DNA from: Planctomycetota bacterium
Lineage (GTDB): Bacteria > Planctomycetota > PUPC01 > JACPCR01
Length of the DNA: 55,449 nucleotides
Assembly: GCA_016179685.1 (NCBI GenBank)
Contig: JACPCR010000085.1
Location: 1 to 55,449 of the forward strand
Reading direction: 5' to 3'
The notes under the pieces were generated by a model. That model had not been told where the DNA came from and ran no database searches. It saw only the letters and a program-made list of their open reading frames with translations. Below are positions 26,901 through 35,450 of this stretch, one piece after another (the stretch's first letter is position 1; the number at the start of each line of letters is the position of its first letter). A program made the position numbers and the translations under genes.

Positions 26901-27395
26901 ATGAGCGAAGAAAAACTGAAAATCGGAGAGGCCGCGCCGGACTTCGATCTTCCGGCCAGCACCGGAGGAAACGTCAAACTCACGGACCTCCGCGGAAAGA
27001 ACGTTGTTCTCTTCTTCTATCCCAAGGACGACACCCCCGGCTGAACCCGCGAGGCCTGCGGCTTCCGTGACTTGAAGCCGCGCTTCGACGCGTTGCAGGC
27101 GGTTCTCCTGGGCATCAGCCGCGACGACCTTGCAAGCCATGAGCGATTCATCAAGAAGTTCGGGCTGACCATGCCGATGCTGTCCGATCTCGATGGCAGA
27201 GTTTGCGAGGCCTATGGCGTGTGGCGACTCAAGGTCCGCGACGGCAAGTCGTTCCATGGGATCGAGCGCTCCACGTTCGTGATCGACTCCGCTGGCCGGC
27301 TCGTTTCCATTCAGAGGCAGGTCGATCCAGAGCAGCACATTCCGGAGATTCTCGGGCACGTGCAGCAGCTTCCGCGGCGGGAAGGCCTGTCATGA
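26901..27395 (+). CDS. bcp: Selenocysteine-type peroxiredoxin (BCP/PrxQ family), UGA at residue 48
   Basis: 164-residue thiol peroxidase interrupted by one in-frame TGA (27042-27044). Conceptual translation through it gives [17 protein letters not shown]... with [17 protein letters not shown], where U48 is exactly the peroxidatic cysteine of the TPGCT motif. The resolving Cys53 is five residues on, as in BCP/PrxQ. Downstream Asp/Arg features ([22 protein letters not shown]) are intact, so the frame is under selection. A perfect hairpin sits 21 bases beyond the UGA with G in its loop. It would reduce peroxides with thioredoxin. No strong Shine-Dalgarno precedes ATG 26901. The stop overlaps the next start (ATGA). 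Confidence 0.85.
27058..27081 (+). promoter_or_regulatory. Bacterial SECIS-like hairpin
   Basis: Perfect 8-bp stem, GCGGCTTC (27058-27065) with GAAGCCGC (27074-27081), loop CGTGACTT; a U-G pair can extend it. The loop starts 21 bases after the UGA and has G at its second position. Bacterial SECIS elements place an apical loop about 16-37 bases after the UGA with G among the first two loop bases, so both criteria are met. Confidence 0.75.
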
Positions 27396-28381
27396 ACACG
27401 GCTTCGGAGCAGGGCTTGGAATCCGGGATTTCCGTCGTCATTCCCGTTTATCACAGCGCGCCCATCCTTCCCCAGCTTGTTCCTCGGCTGGAGTCGATGC
27501 TCCGGGGTACGGGCCGGCCCTTCGAGGTCATCCTGGTCAATGACGGCAGCCGTGACGCGAGCTGGGAAGCGATTCTGGAACAGGGCCTTGATCGGGCATG
27601 GCTGCGCGGCATCAACCTCATGCGCAACTACGGCCAGCATAATGCTCTTCTGTGCGGCATCCGCCTGGCCCGCTATTCGGTCACCGTCACCATGGACGAC
27701 GACCTTCAGCATCCGCCGGAGGAAGTGCCACCGCTGCTCGCAAAGCTCGAGGAAGGACACGACGTAGTCTACGGGACGCCCCTCCACCAGCAGCACGGCC
27801 TCTGGCGCGACCTCGCCTCGCAAGTCACCAAGGTCGTCCTTCAGAACGCCATGGGGGCGGACGTCGCTCGCAACGTCAGCGCCTTCCGCGTCTTCCGCAC
27901 ACCCGTGCGCGAGGCCTTCTCGAGTTACCGCGGACCCTTCATCTCCATCGATGTCCTGCTCACCTGGGGCACAACGAGGTTCGCCGCCCTCCCAGTCCGG
28001 CATGAGCCGCGCTCCGTCGGCAAGTCCAATTACACCTTCCGCAAGCTCCTCACCCACGCCCTCAACATGATGACCGGGTTCAGCACCCTCCCTCTCCAGC
28101 TCGCCAGCTTCATCGGCTTCGGGCTGACCCTTTTTGGCATCCTGGTTCTGGCATACGTGGTGGGCCGCTACCTCATCCAGGGCAGCGTCGTGCCGGGATT
28201 TCCTTTCCTCGCCTCCGTGATCGCCATCTTTTCCGGAGCCCAGCTTTTCGCCCTCGGTATCATGGGCGAATATCTGGCTCGTATGCACTTCCGAATGATG
28301 GACCGCCCCAGCTACGTCGTCCGGGAGGAATTTCACGCCGGACCGAAGACGGCCTCTGGGACGACAGGGTCCCAAGCATAA
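27392..28381 (+). CDS. Lipid-carrier glycosyltransferase, ArnC/GtrB-like (GT2)
   Basis: 329-residue membrane glycosyltransferase. N-terminal GT-A domain with SGISVVIPVYHSA, VILVNDGSRDAS, VTMDDDLQHPPEE (metal binding) and the acceptor-loop RSVGKSNYTF; two transmembrane helices near 230-255 and 265-295 end in GEYLARMHFRM. This layout belongs to enzymes that load a sugar onto undecaprenyl phosphate (ArnC, GtrB). With the downstream formyltransferase and aminotransferase, a formamido sugar is the likely donor. The start overlaps the peroxiredoxin stop. Confidence 0.85.
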   Translation: MNTASEQGLESGISVVIPVYHSAPILPQLVPRLESMLRGTGRPFEVILVNDGSRDASWEAILEQGLDRAWLRGINLMRNYGQHNALLCGIRLARYSVTVTMDDDLQHPPEEVPPLLAKLEEGHDVVYGTPLHQQHGLWRDLASQVTKVVLQNAMGADVARNVSAFRVFRTPVREAFSSYRGPFISIDVLLTWGTTRFAALPVRHEPRSVGKSNYTFRKLLTHALNMMTGFSTLPLQLASFIGFGLTLFGILVLAYVVGRYLIQGSVVPGFPFLASVIAIFSGAQLFALGIMGEYLARMHFRMMDRPSYVVREEFHAGPKTASGTTGSQA

Positions 28382-28521
28382 GGATTCACTCGTGAAAGTT
28401 TGCGTGATGTGCGTGTACTTTTCTTCCACTCGCTGACGCTCGTGGCTCTGATTCAGAGCCGCAACCGTTAGGGCGCGGCTTGGGTTGCGGCCAAAGGCCG
28501 CGGTAGGAGAGAAGCAACCCC

Positions 28522-29451
28522 ATGCATATCGTCCTCTGCTGCGCCACCCGGAGGGGCTGCCGTTTCCTCGAGAAGCTGGCGCAGCTTCAGCCTCAGGCCG
28601 AACTGACCGTATTCAGCTTCCCTGAAGAACCGTGGGAGCCTCCCTTCCTCGAGGACATCCGGGGCGTGGCGCTCACCCGGGGCCACCCCTTCATCGAGGC
28701 CCGTCAAATCGGATCGGCCCGCCATGAAGCCTTCTGGCAATCCACGCCCGTGGACCTGCTCCTTGCAGTCAACTGGCGCTACCTTATCCCGGCTGAGGTT
28801 TACCGCAGGCCCCGCCTTGGCAGTTTCGTCTTCCATGACTCGCTTCTGCCCGCCTACCGCGGCTTCTCGCCTACCGTCTGGGCCATCCTCAACGGCGAGG
28901 ACCACACCGGCGTGTCGCTTTTCGAGATGTCGGAAGAGGTGGATTCAGGCGGCATGGTAGGCCAGGAACGCGTTGCCATCGGGCCCGACGACACGATTGC
29001 CGACGTCACCGAACGCGTCACGCAGGCCTATCTGGCCCTCCTCGAGCGGCATCTCGATGACCTCCTTCGCGGCAACGCGGTATCCAGGCCCCAGGATGAA
29101 GCTCAAGCCACCTACACCTGCAAGCGGATGCCGGAGGACAACGAGATTGACTGGACCGCCTCGTCTTCGGAGATTTATAATCTGATTCGTGCGGTCAGCG
29201 CTCCTTATCCCGGGGCTTTCACGTATCTCTCAGGCCGGAAGATGACCGTTTGGACGGCGCGCCGCCTCGGGCCGGGCCGGGCCTACGTCGGACGAGTGCC
29301 GGGCCGAGTCGCCGAGGTCCGGCCCGGCGTCGGAGCGGTCGTGCTTGCCGGCGACGGCGGCATCCTGCTCACCCGCGTTCAACTCGAAGGCGACAAGACC
29401 GTAACGGCCGACGAGGTCCTCCGCAGCCCGAGCCTCACCCTCGGCCGCTGA
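28522..29451 (+). CDS. Sugar N-formyltransferase / methionyl-tRNA formyltransferase-like
   Basis: 309 residues with the 10-formyltetrahydrofolate-dependent formyltransferase fold. The catalytic triad pieces are visible: Asn in LLAVNWRYLIP, His in VFHDSLLPAYRGFSP and Asp in EEVDSGGM. A C-terminal OB-like domain (about 205-305) contains TYTCKRMPEDNEIDW and SAPYPGAF, as in ArnA and dTDP-sugar formyltransferases. Between a lipid-sugar transferase and a TDP-sugar aminotransferase, sugar formylation is more likely than tRNA formylation. GGAG lies about 12 bases before ATG 28522. Confidence 0.82.
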   Translation: MHIVLCCATRRGCRFLEKLAQLQPQAELTVFSFPEEPWEPPFLEDIRGVALTRGHPFIEARQIGSARHEAFWQSTPVDLLLAVNWRYLIPAEVYRRPRLGSFVFHDSLLPAYRGFSPTVWAILNGEDHTGVSLFEMSEEVDSGGMVGQERVAIGPDDTIADVTERVTQAYLALLERHLDDLLRGNAVSRPQDEAQATYTCKRMPEDNEIDWTASSSEIYNLIRAVSAPYPGAFTYLSGRKMTVWTARRLGPGRAYVGRVPGRVAEVRPGVGAVVLAGDGGILLTRVQLEGDKTVTADEVLRSPSLTLGR

Positions 29452-29456
29452 CTCTA

Positions 29457-29481
29457 ATGCGGAAGCGAAGCGCTTCCGCAC
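29457..29481. terminator. GC-rich hairpin after the formyltransferase gene
   Basis: About 10-bp perfect stem TGCGGAAGCG/CGCTTCCGCA with a 3-base loop starting a few bases after the stop. No U tract. The AGCGAAGCGC centre recurs in the 19151-19184 hairpin with different arms. Confidence 0.45.
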
Positions 29482-29642
29482 AGAGTAAGGCCCGAACACG
29501 TACCCAGCTTGGGATTCCAATTCTTTACTACCGACCAACCGCCTGAAATAATCTCCCCGCTGAATCCATCGCTTTCTTTTCTCCCGTCGTCCCGACCTCG
29601 GCATACAGCCTCCCGATCCATGAAGCTTACCGTTCCAACGAC

Positions 29643-30785
29643 ATGGCAACAACCACGGCCTACGACATCCCGTTCAACCGCCCCAGCCTGACCGGGAGGG
29701 AGCTGGAGTACATGGCGGACGTGATTCGCAGCGGGCACGCCGCGGGCGACGGGTCATATACCCGGAGATGCCACCAGCTCTTGCAGGGACTCCTCGGCGT
29801 TCCCCGGGCGCTTCTGACGACCTCCTGCACGCACGCGCTCGAGATAGCGGCGCTGCTTCTCGACCTCGAGCCGGGCGATGAAGTCATCGTGCCCTCCTTC
29901 ACGTTTGTCTCGACCGCCAACGCTTTCGTGCTCCACGGAGCCCGGCCCGTCTTCATCGATGTCCGGCCCGACACCCTCAACCTCGATGAAGCTCAACTCG
30001 AAGCCCGGATATCCACCCGCACCCGGGCCGTCGTGGTCGTCCATTACGGCGGCGTCGGCTGCGAGATGGACCCGATCCTCGAGGTGGTTCGCCGGCACGG
30101 CGTCGCCGTCATCGAGGACAACGCGCACGGACTCCTGGGCCGATACCGGGGGAAATACCTGGGAACGTTTGGCTGCCTGGCCGCTCAAAGCTTCCATGAA
30201 ACCAAGAACTTCAGTTGCGGCGAGGGCGGCGCCCTTCTGATCAACGACACCCGATATGCCGAGCGCGCCGAAGTCATCCGGGAAAAGGGCACGAACCGCA
30301 GCCGATTCTTCCGCGGCGAGGTCGATAAATACAGTTGGATCGACGTCGGATCGAGCTATCTCCCATCCGATATCCTGGCCGCGTTTCTCTATGCTCAGCT
30401 CGATGCCCGGGACCGTATCCAGGCCAGCCGTGAACGCATCTGGCACACCTACCTGGCTGGCCTCCAAGAGTGGGCCCACCAGCACGGCGTCCGGCTGCCT
30501 GTTGTCCCTTCACACTGCGACCAACCCTGTCACCTGTTCTATCTGCTCATGCCGTCCCTCGAGGAGCGCCAGGCCCTGATCGCCCATCTCAAGGCCCGGA
30601 AAATCCTCAGCGTCTTTCACTACCTCCCCCTGCATCTCTCCCTCATGGGACGCCGGTTCGGCGGCAAGGAAGCCGACTGCCCCGTCACGGAGTGGGTCAG
30701 CGACCGCCTCCTCCGGCTGCCGTTTTACAACGACCTGACCGAATCAGACCAGGCCCGGGTGATCGAAGCGATCCACGATTTTTAG
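29643..30785 (+). CDS. wecE: dTDP-4-oxo-6-deoxyhexose aminotransferase (WecE/RffA type)
   Basis: 380-residue PLP enzyme of the DegT/DnrJ/EryC1 family. IPFNRPSLTGRELEYM, the active-site lysine in SFHETKNFSCGEGGAL, VIEDNAHGLLG, DVGSSYLPSDILAAFLYAQL and SVFHYLPLH are the specific RffA/WecE signatures. The enzyme converts dTDP-4-keto-6-deoxy-glucose or -galactose to the 4-amino sugar with glutamate. It supplies the amine that the upstream formyltransferase could modify. No Shine-Dalgarno is evident, and a 190-base spacer with a hairpin precedes it. Confidence 0.9.
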   Translation: MATTTAYDIPFNRPSLTGRELEYMADVIRSGHAAGDGSYTRRCHQLLQGLLGVPRALLTTSCTHALEIAALLLDLEPGDEVIVPSFTFVSTANAFVLHGARPVFIDVRPDTLNLDEAQLEARISTRTRAVVVVHYGGVGCEMDPILEVVRRHGVAVIEDNAHGLLGRYRGKYLGTFGCLAAQSFHETKNFSCGEGGALLINDTRYAERAEVIREKGTNRSRFFRGEVDKYSWIDVGSSYLPSDILAAFLYAQLDARDRIQASRERIWHTYLAGLQEWAHQHGVRLPVVPSHCDQPCHLFYLLMPSLEERQALIAHLKARKILSVFHYLPLHLSLMGRRFGGKEADCPVTEWVSDRLLRLPFYNDLTESDQARVIEAIHDF

Positions 30786-30799
30786 ATTCCGAGACTGGA

Positions 30800-32770
30800 A
30801 TGAATCGGCCTGGCCTTTCTACCTTTGTTCTTGTTTCCAGTGCTGCCATCGCCGTGGTCCGTTTTGCCGCCCGCGCCGATGGTCTCCCGCAGCCGGTCCT
30901 GGCCGCCGCGGTCCTGGCCGCCTCCACGGCAGCCTTGGCCCACGCCCTCTACCGCGTGCTCGATGCCCTTCGCTCAGGCAGACGGATGCCGGACACGAGC
31001 CAGGAGAAGTGCGAAGACGGGGGCCGCGTGCTGGATGCCCTTCACCCCGGCGCAGGCGACGCCCGCGATGCAGCCGTGGCCGATCGATTTCCCTTCGCCT
31101 TCCTCGGGCTGCTGATCGCCTTCTCGGGCTTCGCCTCCTGGCCCGGCGGCCTCCATCCTGGAATCCACCCGCTTCAGACCCTTCTTCTCGTCTCGGCCCT
31201 GCTGGCATGGCCCGCCTGCCGTGCGGAATCTCGGCCAGCGGATGCTCGCGCCCGCGCCGCGGCCGAGCGATTCCGCCGCATCCTCGTGGCCGCCGCCCTC
31301 GCCCTGGCCGCCCTCGCCACCATCGCTTACGCCGCGGCCGTCCGGCCCACCATCGCCAGCGTCGATTTCTTCTTCTATGCCTGCTACAGCCGCGATCTGG
31401 CCGCCGGGGACCCCGACGTCCCCCTCTGGCGCTACGTCTACTTCCCGGGCGTCTATGCCTTCTGGCGGGCGGTCTTCCAGCTCGGAGATGGGTCGCTCGA
31501 AAGCCTCCAATGGGCATACCTGGCGCTTCTCGCCGCCAACGCCGCCCTCCTCGGCCTCCTCGCCGGACGGGCCTGCCGCAGCCTCCCCGCCGGCCTCTTC
31601 GCCGCTATCTGGTATCCCGTCCTTTGCTCCCGCTTCGAAGGATTCATGGGCACCACGGAGCCCCTCGCCACCCTCCCGCTCCTCGCTGGCCTCCTCGCCT
31701 GGGAAGGAAAGCCTCTCCGGGCTTGGACCGGATTCGTCCGGGTCCTCGCTCTTGGGCTCGGCATCGGCCTGGCCGTCTACGCCAAGCAGCAGGGGGGGCT
31801 GCTTTCACTGGCCGCCGCCGCCCTGATTTCCTCAGCGCTCTGGGGACCCGAAGAGGGCCGTCACAGCCTTGGACATCTGCTCCTCCTGCCCGCGGCCTCC
31901 CTCGCCGTTTTCCTCGCCGCCATCGCCTTCGAGGGACAGGGGCTCGAACCGCTCCGCTGGGGTCTTCAGTTCACCTCCCGATACGCCTCAGAGGGTTCGC
32001 TCCTCGACAACATCTACGCCCTCGCGAAGCATGACGAATCCCTCGCCCTGGCGGCCGCCGCATCGATAGCCGCCTGGCTCGCACTGCTCCTTACCCCGGC
32101 CTTGCGGCCGGCCCTTCAGCGCCCGGCGGGCCGGCTTGCCACCCTGGCCACCTTCGCCGCCCTAGCCTCCCTCGCCCAGTTCTCCTGGCGCGGCTACCGC
32201 CATTATGCCCTCCTCGGCATCCCCTTCGCCGTCCTCGCAGCCGTAGTCCTCGCTCGCCACCTCCTCGAACAATTTCCACCGGACCTCCGCCATCGCCCCC
32301 TCATCCGATTCCTGCCCCTGCCCCTCGCTGCCTTCCCACTCGTGTGGAGCGGGGACGACCCTGCCAGCCTTCATCCCTGGCAGATGACGCCCGATGTGCG
32401 ATCGGTCATCCCGCCCCTCTGGCACGAGGGGCCGGAGGCCCGTCTCGACCTCGAGGAGCTTCGGCGCGTCCTCCGGCCAGGCGATGAACTTCTGCTCATC
32501 CCCCCGCGCCGCAACGAGGTCCATTTTGTGCTCGGCACCCGCTCCCGGATATTTCGCCTCGGTTATGGCTGGGACGGCGGGCCCGAGGACCTTCTTATGG
32601 CCATCGAGAATCCGCTCCTGAAGTCCGTGCTGGTCTTTACACGGCCAGGAGACGACTCCGACCAAGGGACATGGGAACTTTTCGAGGCGGGCCGGGTCGT
32701 GTCCCTCCTGCCGCAATTGGGATTCCGCAGAAGCCACGAGCTGCGCACCCTGGACCTCTGGCAACGGTAA
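30800..32770 (+). CDS. Polytopic membrane protein, glycosyltransferase 39/83-like
   Basis: 656 residues with about 10-12 hydrophobic segments. After two or three N-terminal helices comes a lumenal-type loop, SVDFFFYACYSRDLAAGDPD, then VYFPGVYAFWRAVFQ, features like those of dolichyl-phosphate-mannose-type (GT39/ArnT-like) enzymes. A soluble C-terminal domain (about 520-656) contains LRRVLRPGDELLLIPPRR. It may move a sugar from the lipid carrier made by the upstream ArnC-like enzyme. I start at ATG 30800, 14 bases after wecE; the longer open frame overlaps wecE and lacks hydrophobic sequence. Confidence 0.7.
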   Translation: MNRPGLSTFVLVSSAAIAVVRFAARADGLPQPVLAAAVLAASTAALAHALYRVLDALRSGRRMPDTSQEKCEDGGRVLDALHPGAGDARDAAVADRFPFAFLGLLIAFSGFASWPGGLHPGIHPLQTLLLVSALLAWPACRAESRPADARARAAAERFRRILVAAALALAALATIAYAAAVRPTIASVDFFFYACYSRDLAAGDPDVPLWRYVYFPGVYAFWRAVFQLGDGSLESLQWAYLALLAANAALLGLLAGRACRSLPAGLFAAIWYPVLCSRFEGFMGTTEPLATLPLLAGLLAWEGKPLRAWTGFVRVLALGLGIGLAVYAKQQGGLLSLAAAALISSALWGPEEGRHSLGHLLLLPAASLAVFLAAIAFEGQGLEPLRWGLQFTSRYASEGSLLDNIYALAKHDESLALAAAASIAAWLALLLTPALRPALQRPAGRLATLATFAALASLAQFSWRGYRHYALLGIPFAVLAAVVLARHLLEQFPPDLRHRPLIRFLPLPLAAFPLVWSGDDPASLHPWQMTPDVRSVIPPLWHEGPEARLDLEELRRVLRPGDELLLIPPRRNEVHFVLGTRSRIFRLGYGWDGGPEDLLMAIENPLLKSVLVFTRPGDDSDQGTWELFEAGRVVSLLPQLGFRRSHELRTLDLWQR

Positions 32771-32804
32771 GGCCGGCGCATCCGAAAGCAAGCTCTGAGC
32801 TTTG

Positions 32805-33839
32805 TTAATTGCGCCCCGACTTCTCCTCCAGCTCCTTCACCTTCAATCGCAAGTGGTTCAGTTCAAAGCTCTTCTGGCGGTTCGCCTCCTCCAAGGCCCG
32901 CAACTGCCCTTCATATTCCACCTTCAGCTCCGCCCGTTGTCTTTCCAGCTCCTGCCGATGCCTGACTGACTCATCCGCTGCCGGCCCGGAGCTCGAAGCG
33001 CCCGTTGTGGCCGTCTCTGGACCCGCCTCCTCCTTTTCAACGTCGCCGGGCCGGGCCGCCGACTCGAGACCCGCTTGCATCTCCAGGATTCGCTTTTCGA
33101 GGTCGAGAAACCGCTGTGACCGGCTCTCGGCCTCGGCCCGAATGGCCTTCTCCTGGGCCTCCGCCTGCTCCTGAAGCCGCAAGATTTCCTGTTCGTACGC
33201 TTCCTGAGCGCGGGCGCGCTCGGGTCCCAGGGCCAGCAACCAGGCGAAGCCGAACCCGGCGAGGAGCGCCGCAAGAATCGCCAGAATCCAGCCGATCACC
33301 GGATTCCGCGGCTTCTGTTCTTTGAGCCTTTCTTCGACCTGGATCAACGTCGCGGCCTGGGCCTTCTGGCTGCGGCTGATGTTCGCCAGGGAGTCCAGGA
33401 ACTGCTTCTGGGTCTCGACCACGTCGCCGCGTTCCCTCTGCGCGTTCTCGAGTCTCTGGCCGAGGCGTTCGAGCAGCTCGACCTGGGAGGTCGATGCCTG
33501 CGCCATGGCCTTCAAGGTGGACTGGAAGTCCTCGAGGATCGCGCTCGCCTGCAGGGCCGCGGCGGGCGGGTGGCCGTCCGGCGAGCCTGGCGCGGCCGGC
33601 TGCGCCTCGGGCCGCGTCGCCATCGCCGCAGAGGAGGAATTCGGCGCCGCCGCGGCGTCGTCCGGAAGCAGTTTCTGCACGTCCTCCCAGGCCAGACGCA
33701 GCTCCCAGCCCTTCAGGCACACCACCCGCCGGGTGCGAATCTGGTATCGCTTGATCAGGCGGCGGACCGCTCCTTCGGAACGGCCCAGCGCCTCCTGGGC
33801 TTCCTTCAGGCTGATCCACGTACAGGGGAGATCAGACAT
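32805..33839 (-). CDS. HTH / transmembrane / coiled-coil protein
   Basis: 344 residues of unfamiliar architecture. Residues 6-60 look like an excisionase/MerR-type winged helix (WISLKEAQEALGRSEGAVRRL then KGWELRLAWEDVQKLL). An Ala/Pro linker, a first coiled coil (about 100-170), one strong transmembrane helix (PVIGWILAILAALLAGFGF, about 178-203) and a long charged coiled coil to the end follow. If the HTH binds DNA, the protein would tether DNA to the membrane; function is not known. It is convergent with the membrane protein upstream and stands alone. Confidence 0.7.
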   Translation of the reverse strand: MSDLPCTWISLKEAQEALGRSEGAVRRLIKRYQIRTRRVVCLKGWELRLAWEDVQKLLPDDAAAAPNSSSAAMATRPEAQPAAPGSPDGHPPAAALQASAILEDFQSTLKAMAQASTSQVELLERLGQRLENAQRERGDVVETQKQFLDSLANISRSQKAQAATLIQVEERLKEQKPRNPVIGWILAILAALLAGFGFAWLLALGPERARAQEAYEQEILRLQEQAEAQEKAIRAEAESRSQRFLDLEKRILEMQAGLESAARPGDVEKEEAGPETATTGASSSGPAADESVRHRQELERQRAELKVEYEGQLRALEEANRQKSFELNHLRLKVKELEEKSGRN

Positions 33840-34163
33840 GGTTCTCCCGGTTCGGGCCCGCGCACCGAGAAGGGTCCGTCACCATCCTCCCGGACTGTTC
33901 ACGACGAGGCCGGAAGCCTCCATGGGAATCTCATGAAGGATTCCGGTCCATTGCCCCTCTCTTGCAGAGATTTTATACTGATGAGGCATTGTGGGAAAGG
34001 CATTCAGAGGCGTTAGCCCGCATTTCCCATACGGCGAGCTCGAAATGCGCCCTGCGGGCTTCGACTCGAACGACTTGCGTCGTCCTCGCTCAGGGTTGGG
34101 CCGGCGGACCCGGGCCAATCCTGGCTCTGAAATCCGCGAGCCCGAGGGGTGCAGTGGATTTCG
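33840..34163. other. Divergent intergenic region with repeats
   Basis: Between divergent genes. No further gene seen. A family B-like fragment (GTTAGCCCGCATTTCCCAT) begins near 34011 and the long-form family A repeat covers 34111-34163. Confidence 0.5.
34111..34163 (+). repeat. Family A repeat abutting a start codon
   Basis: CGGGCCAATCCTGGCT, then CTGAAATCCGCG and GCAGTGGATTTC. The ATG of the next gene (34164) begins immediately after the repeat. Confidence 0.65.
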
Positions 34164-35450
34164 ATGGACTCTCCTGTGACTCCTTCCTTGGATGCGGCAT
34201 CCCGAACGGACCCGGCCCGCCGCCGTTTCTTGAAAGGGCTGGCCGCGGGGCTGGGCTCGGCCTCGCTGGGAGGCGGCGTCCTGGCGGAACTGGCGGGGCC
34301 GCTCCTCGGCCCCGGCTCGGCCCCCGAGTTGCCGCCCGACTTCGAGCCGGAGAAGGGAAAGGTCCGGCGTCCCTACCGCGGCCCCTGCGCCATCCTCGTT
34401 CGCTTCGGAGGCGGCGTGCGCCGGCGCGAGACCATCCAGGATCCGCAGAAGACCTACAGTCCGTATCTGCTTCACGAGCTGACTCCGCGGGGCACGCTGT
34501 TCACGCGCATGGAGATCGTCACCCGCGAAGGCGTCGTCACCAGCCACGGCGAGGGCACGCTGAACATTCTGACGGGGAAGTATGACCGTTACGAAGACGT
34601 GTCGCACAAGCTCTTCGGCGAGCGCTTCGAGGCCAAGGTGCCGACGGTCTTCGAGTACCTGCGCCGCGAGTACGACGTGCCGGAGCACCAGACGCTGATC
34701 ATCAACGGGGAGGACCGCATCGGCGAGGAGTTCTACACCTTCAGCAACCATCACCTCTTCGGGGTCCAGTATCGGTCGAACGTCCTGAGCCTCTACCGCT
34801 TCAAGACGTATCTTCTCCGGCGTCAGATTCGGGAAGCGAAGGGGCCCGAGGAGGGGCTGGAGGAGAAGAGGCGGAAGCTGCACGAGATGGAGAATCAGGA
34901 CCCCCGAGTGGCGCAGTGCGGGTCGCAGTCCCCGCCGATGGAGGCCTTCTGGGAGCGCTGGCGCGACCACTACGGGGAGACGGGCCTGGTCAATCCTCGT
35001 GGCGATGAACTCCTGACCGAGCTGGCGGTCCGGGCGCTTCGCGAGCTCCGGCCCAGGCTCGTCATGGTCAATTACAATGACTGCGACTACGTGCACTGGG
35101 GCAACTTGTACCACTACACGCGAGGCATCTCCATCATGGACCGCGGCCTGCAGCGCCTCGTCGAGGCCGTCGAAAGCGACGAGGAATACCGCGGCCGGAC
35201 GGTCTTCGCCATCGTCCCGGACTGCGGCCGAGACGACAACCGCTGCATGGCCGTGCCGTGCCAGCACCATTTCGGCTCGAAGTCCTCCCACGAAATTTTC
35301 GCTTTATTCTTCGGGCCCGGCGTGCCCCGGGGACGGAACATCGATCGCACCGTTCAGCAGATCGACGCAGCCCCTACGGTGGGCCGCCTCATGGGTTTCA
35401 ACACGCCCTGGGCCGAATCGAAGACGCCCCTGCCGGAAGCCAGCGCATGA
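34164..35450 (+). CDS. Tat-exported alkaline-phosphatase-superfamily protein
   Basis: 428 residues. A twin-arginine signal, RRRFLKGLAAGLGS with a following small-residue hydrophobic run, predicts export of a folded protein. The rest has alkaline phosphatase/sulfatase-fold elements: SHGEGTLNILTGKYDRYED, RLVMVNYNDCDYVHWG, TVFAIVPDCGRDDNRC, QHHFGSKSSHEIFALFFGPG and VQQIDAAPTVGRLMG. These are the metal-site Asp/His strands of the superfamily; the nucleophile is not certain. I start at ATG 34164 (MDSPVTP) because it directly precedes the Tat signal. The stop overlaps the next start. Confidence 0.78.
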   Translation: MDSPVTPSLDAASRTDPARRRFLKGLAAGLGSASLGGGVLAELAGPLLGPGSAPELPPDFEPEKGKVRRPYRGPCAILVRFGGGVRRRETIQDPQKTYSPYLLHELTPRGTLFTRMEIVTREGVVTSHGEGTLNILTGKYDRYEDVSHKLFGERFEAKVPTVFEYLRREYDVPEHQTLIINGEDRIGEEFYTFSNHHLFGVQYRSNVLSLYRFKTYLLRRQIREAKGPEEGLEEKRRKLHEMENQDPRVAQCGSQSPPMEAFWERWRDHYGETGLVNPRGDELLTELAVRALRELRPRLVMVNYNDCDYVHWGNLYHYTRGISIMDRGLQRLVEAVESDEEYRGRTVFAIVPDCGRDDNRCMAVPCQHHFGSKSSHEIFALFFGPGVPRGRNIDRTVQQIDAAPTVGRLMGFNTPWAESKTPLPEASA

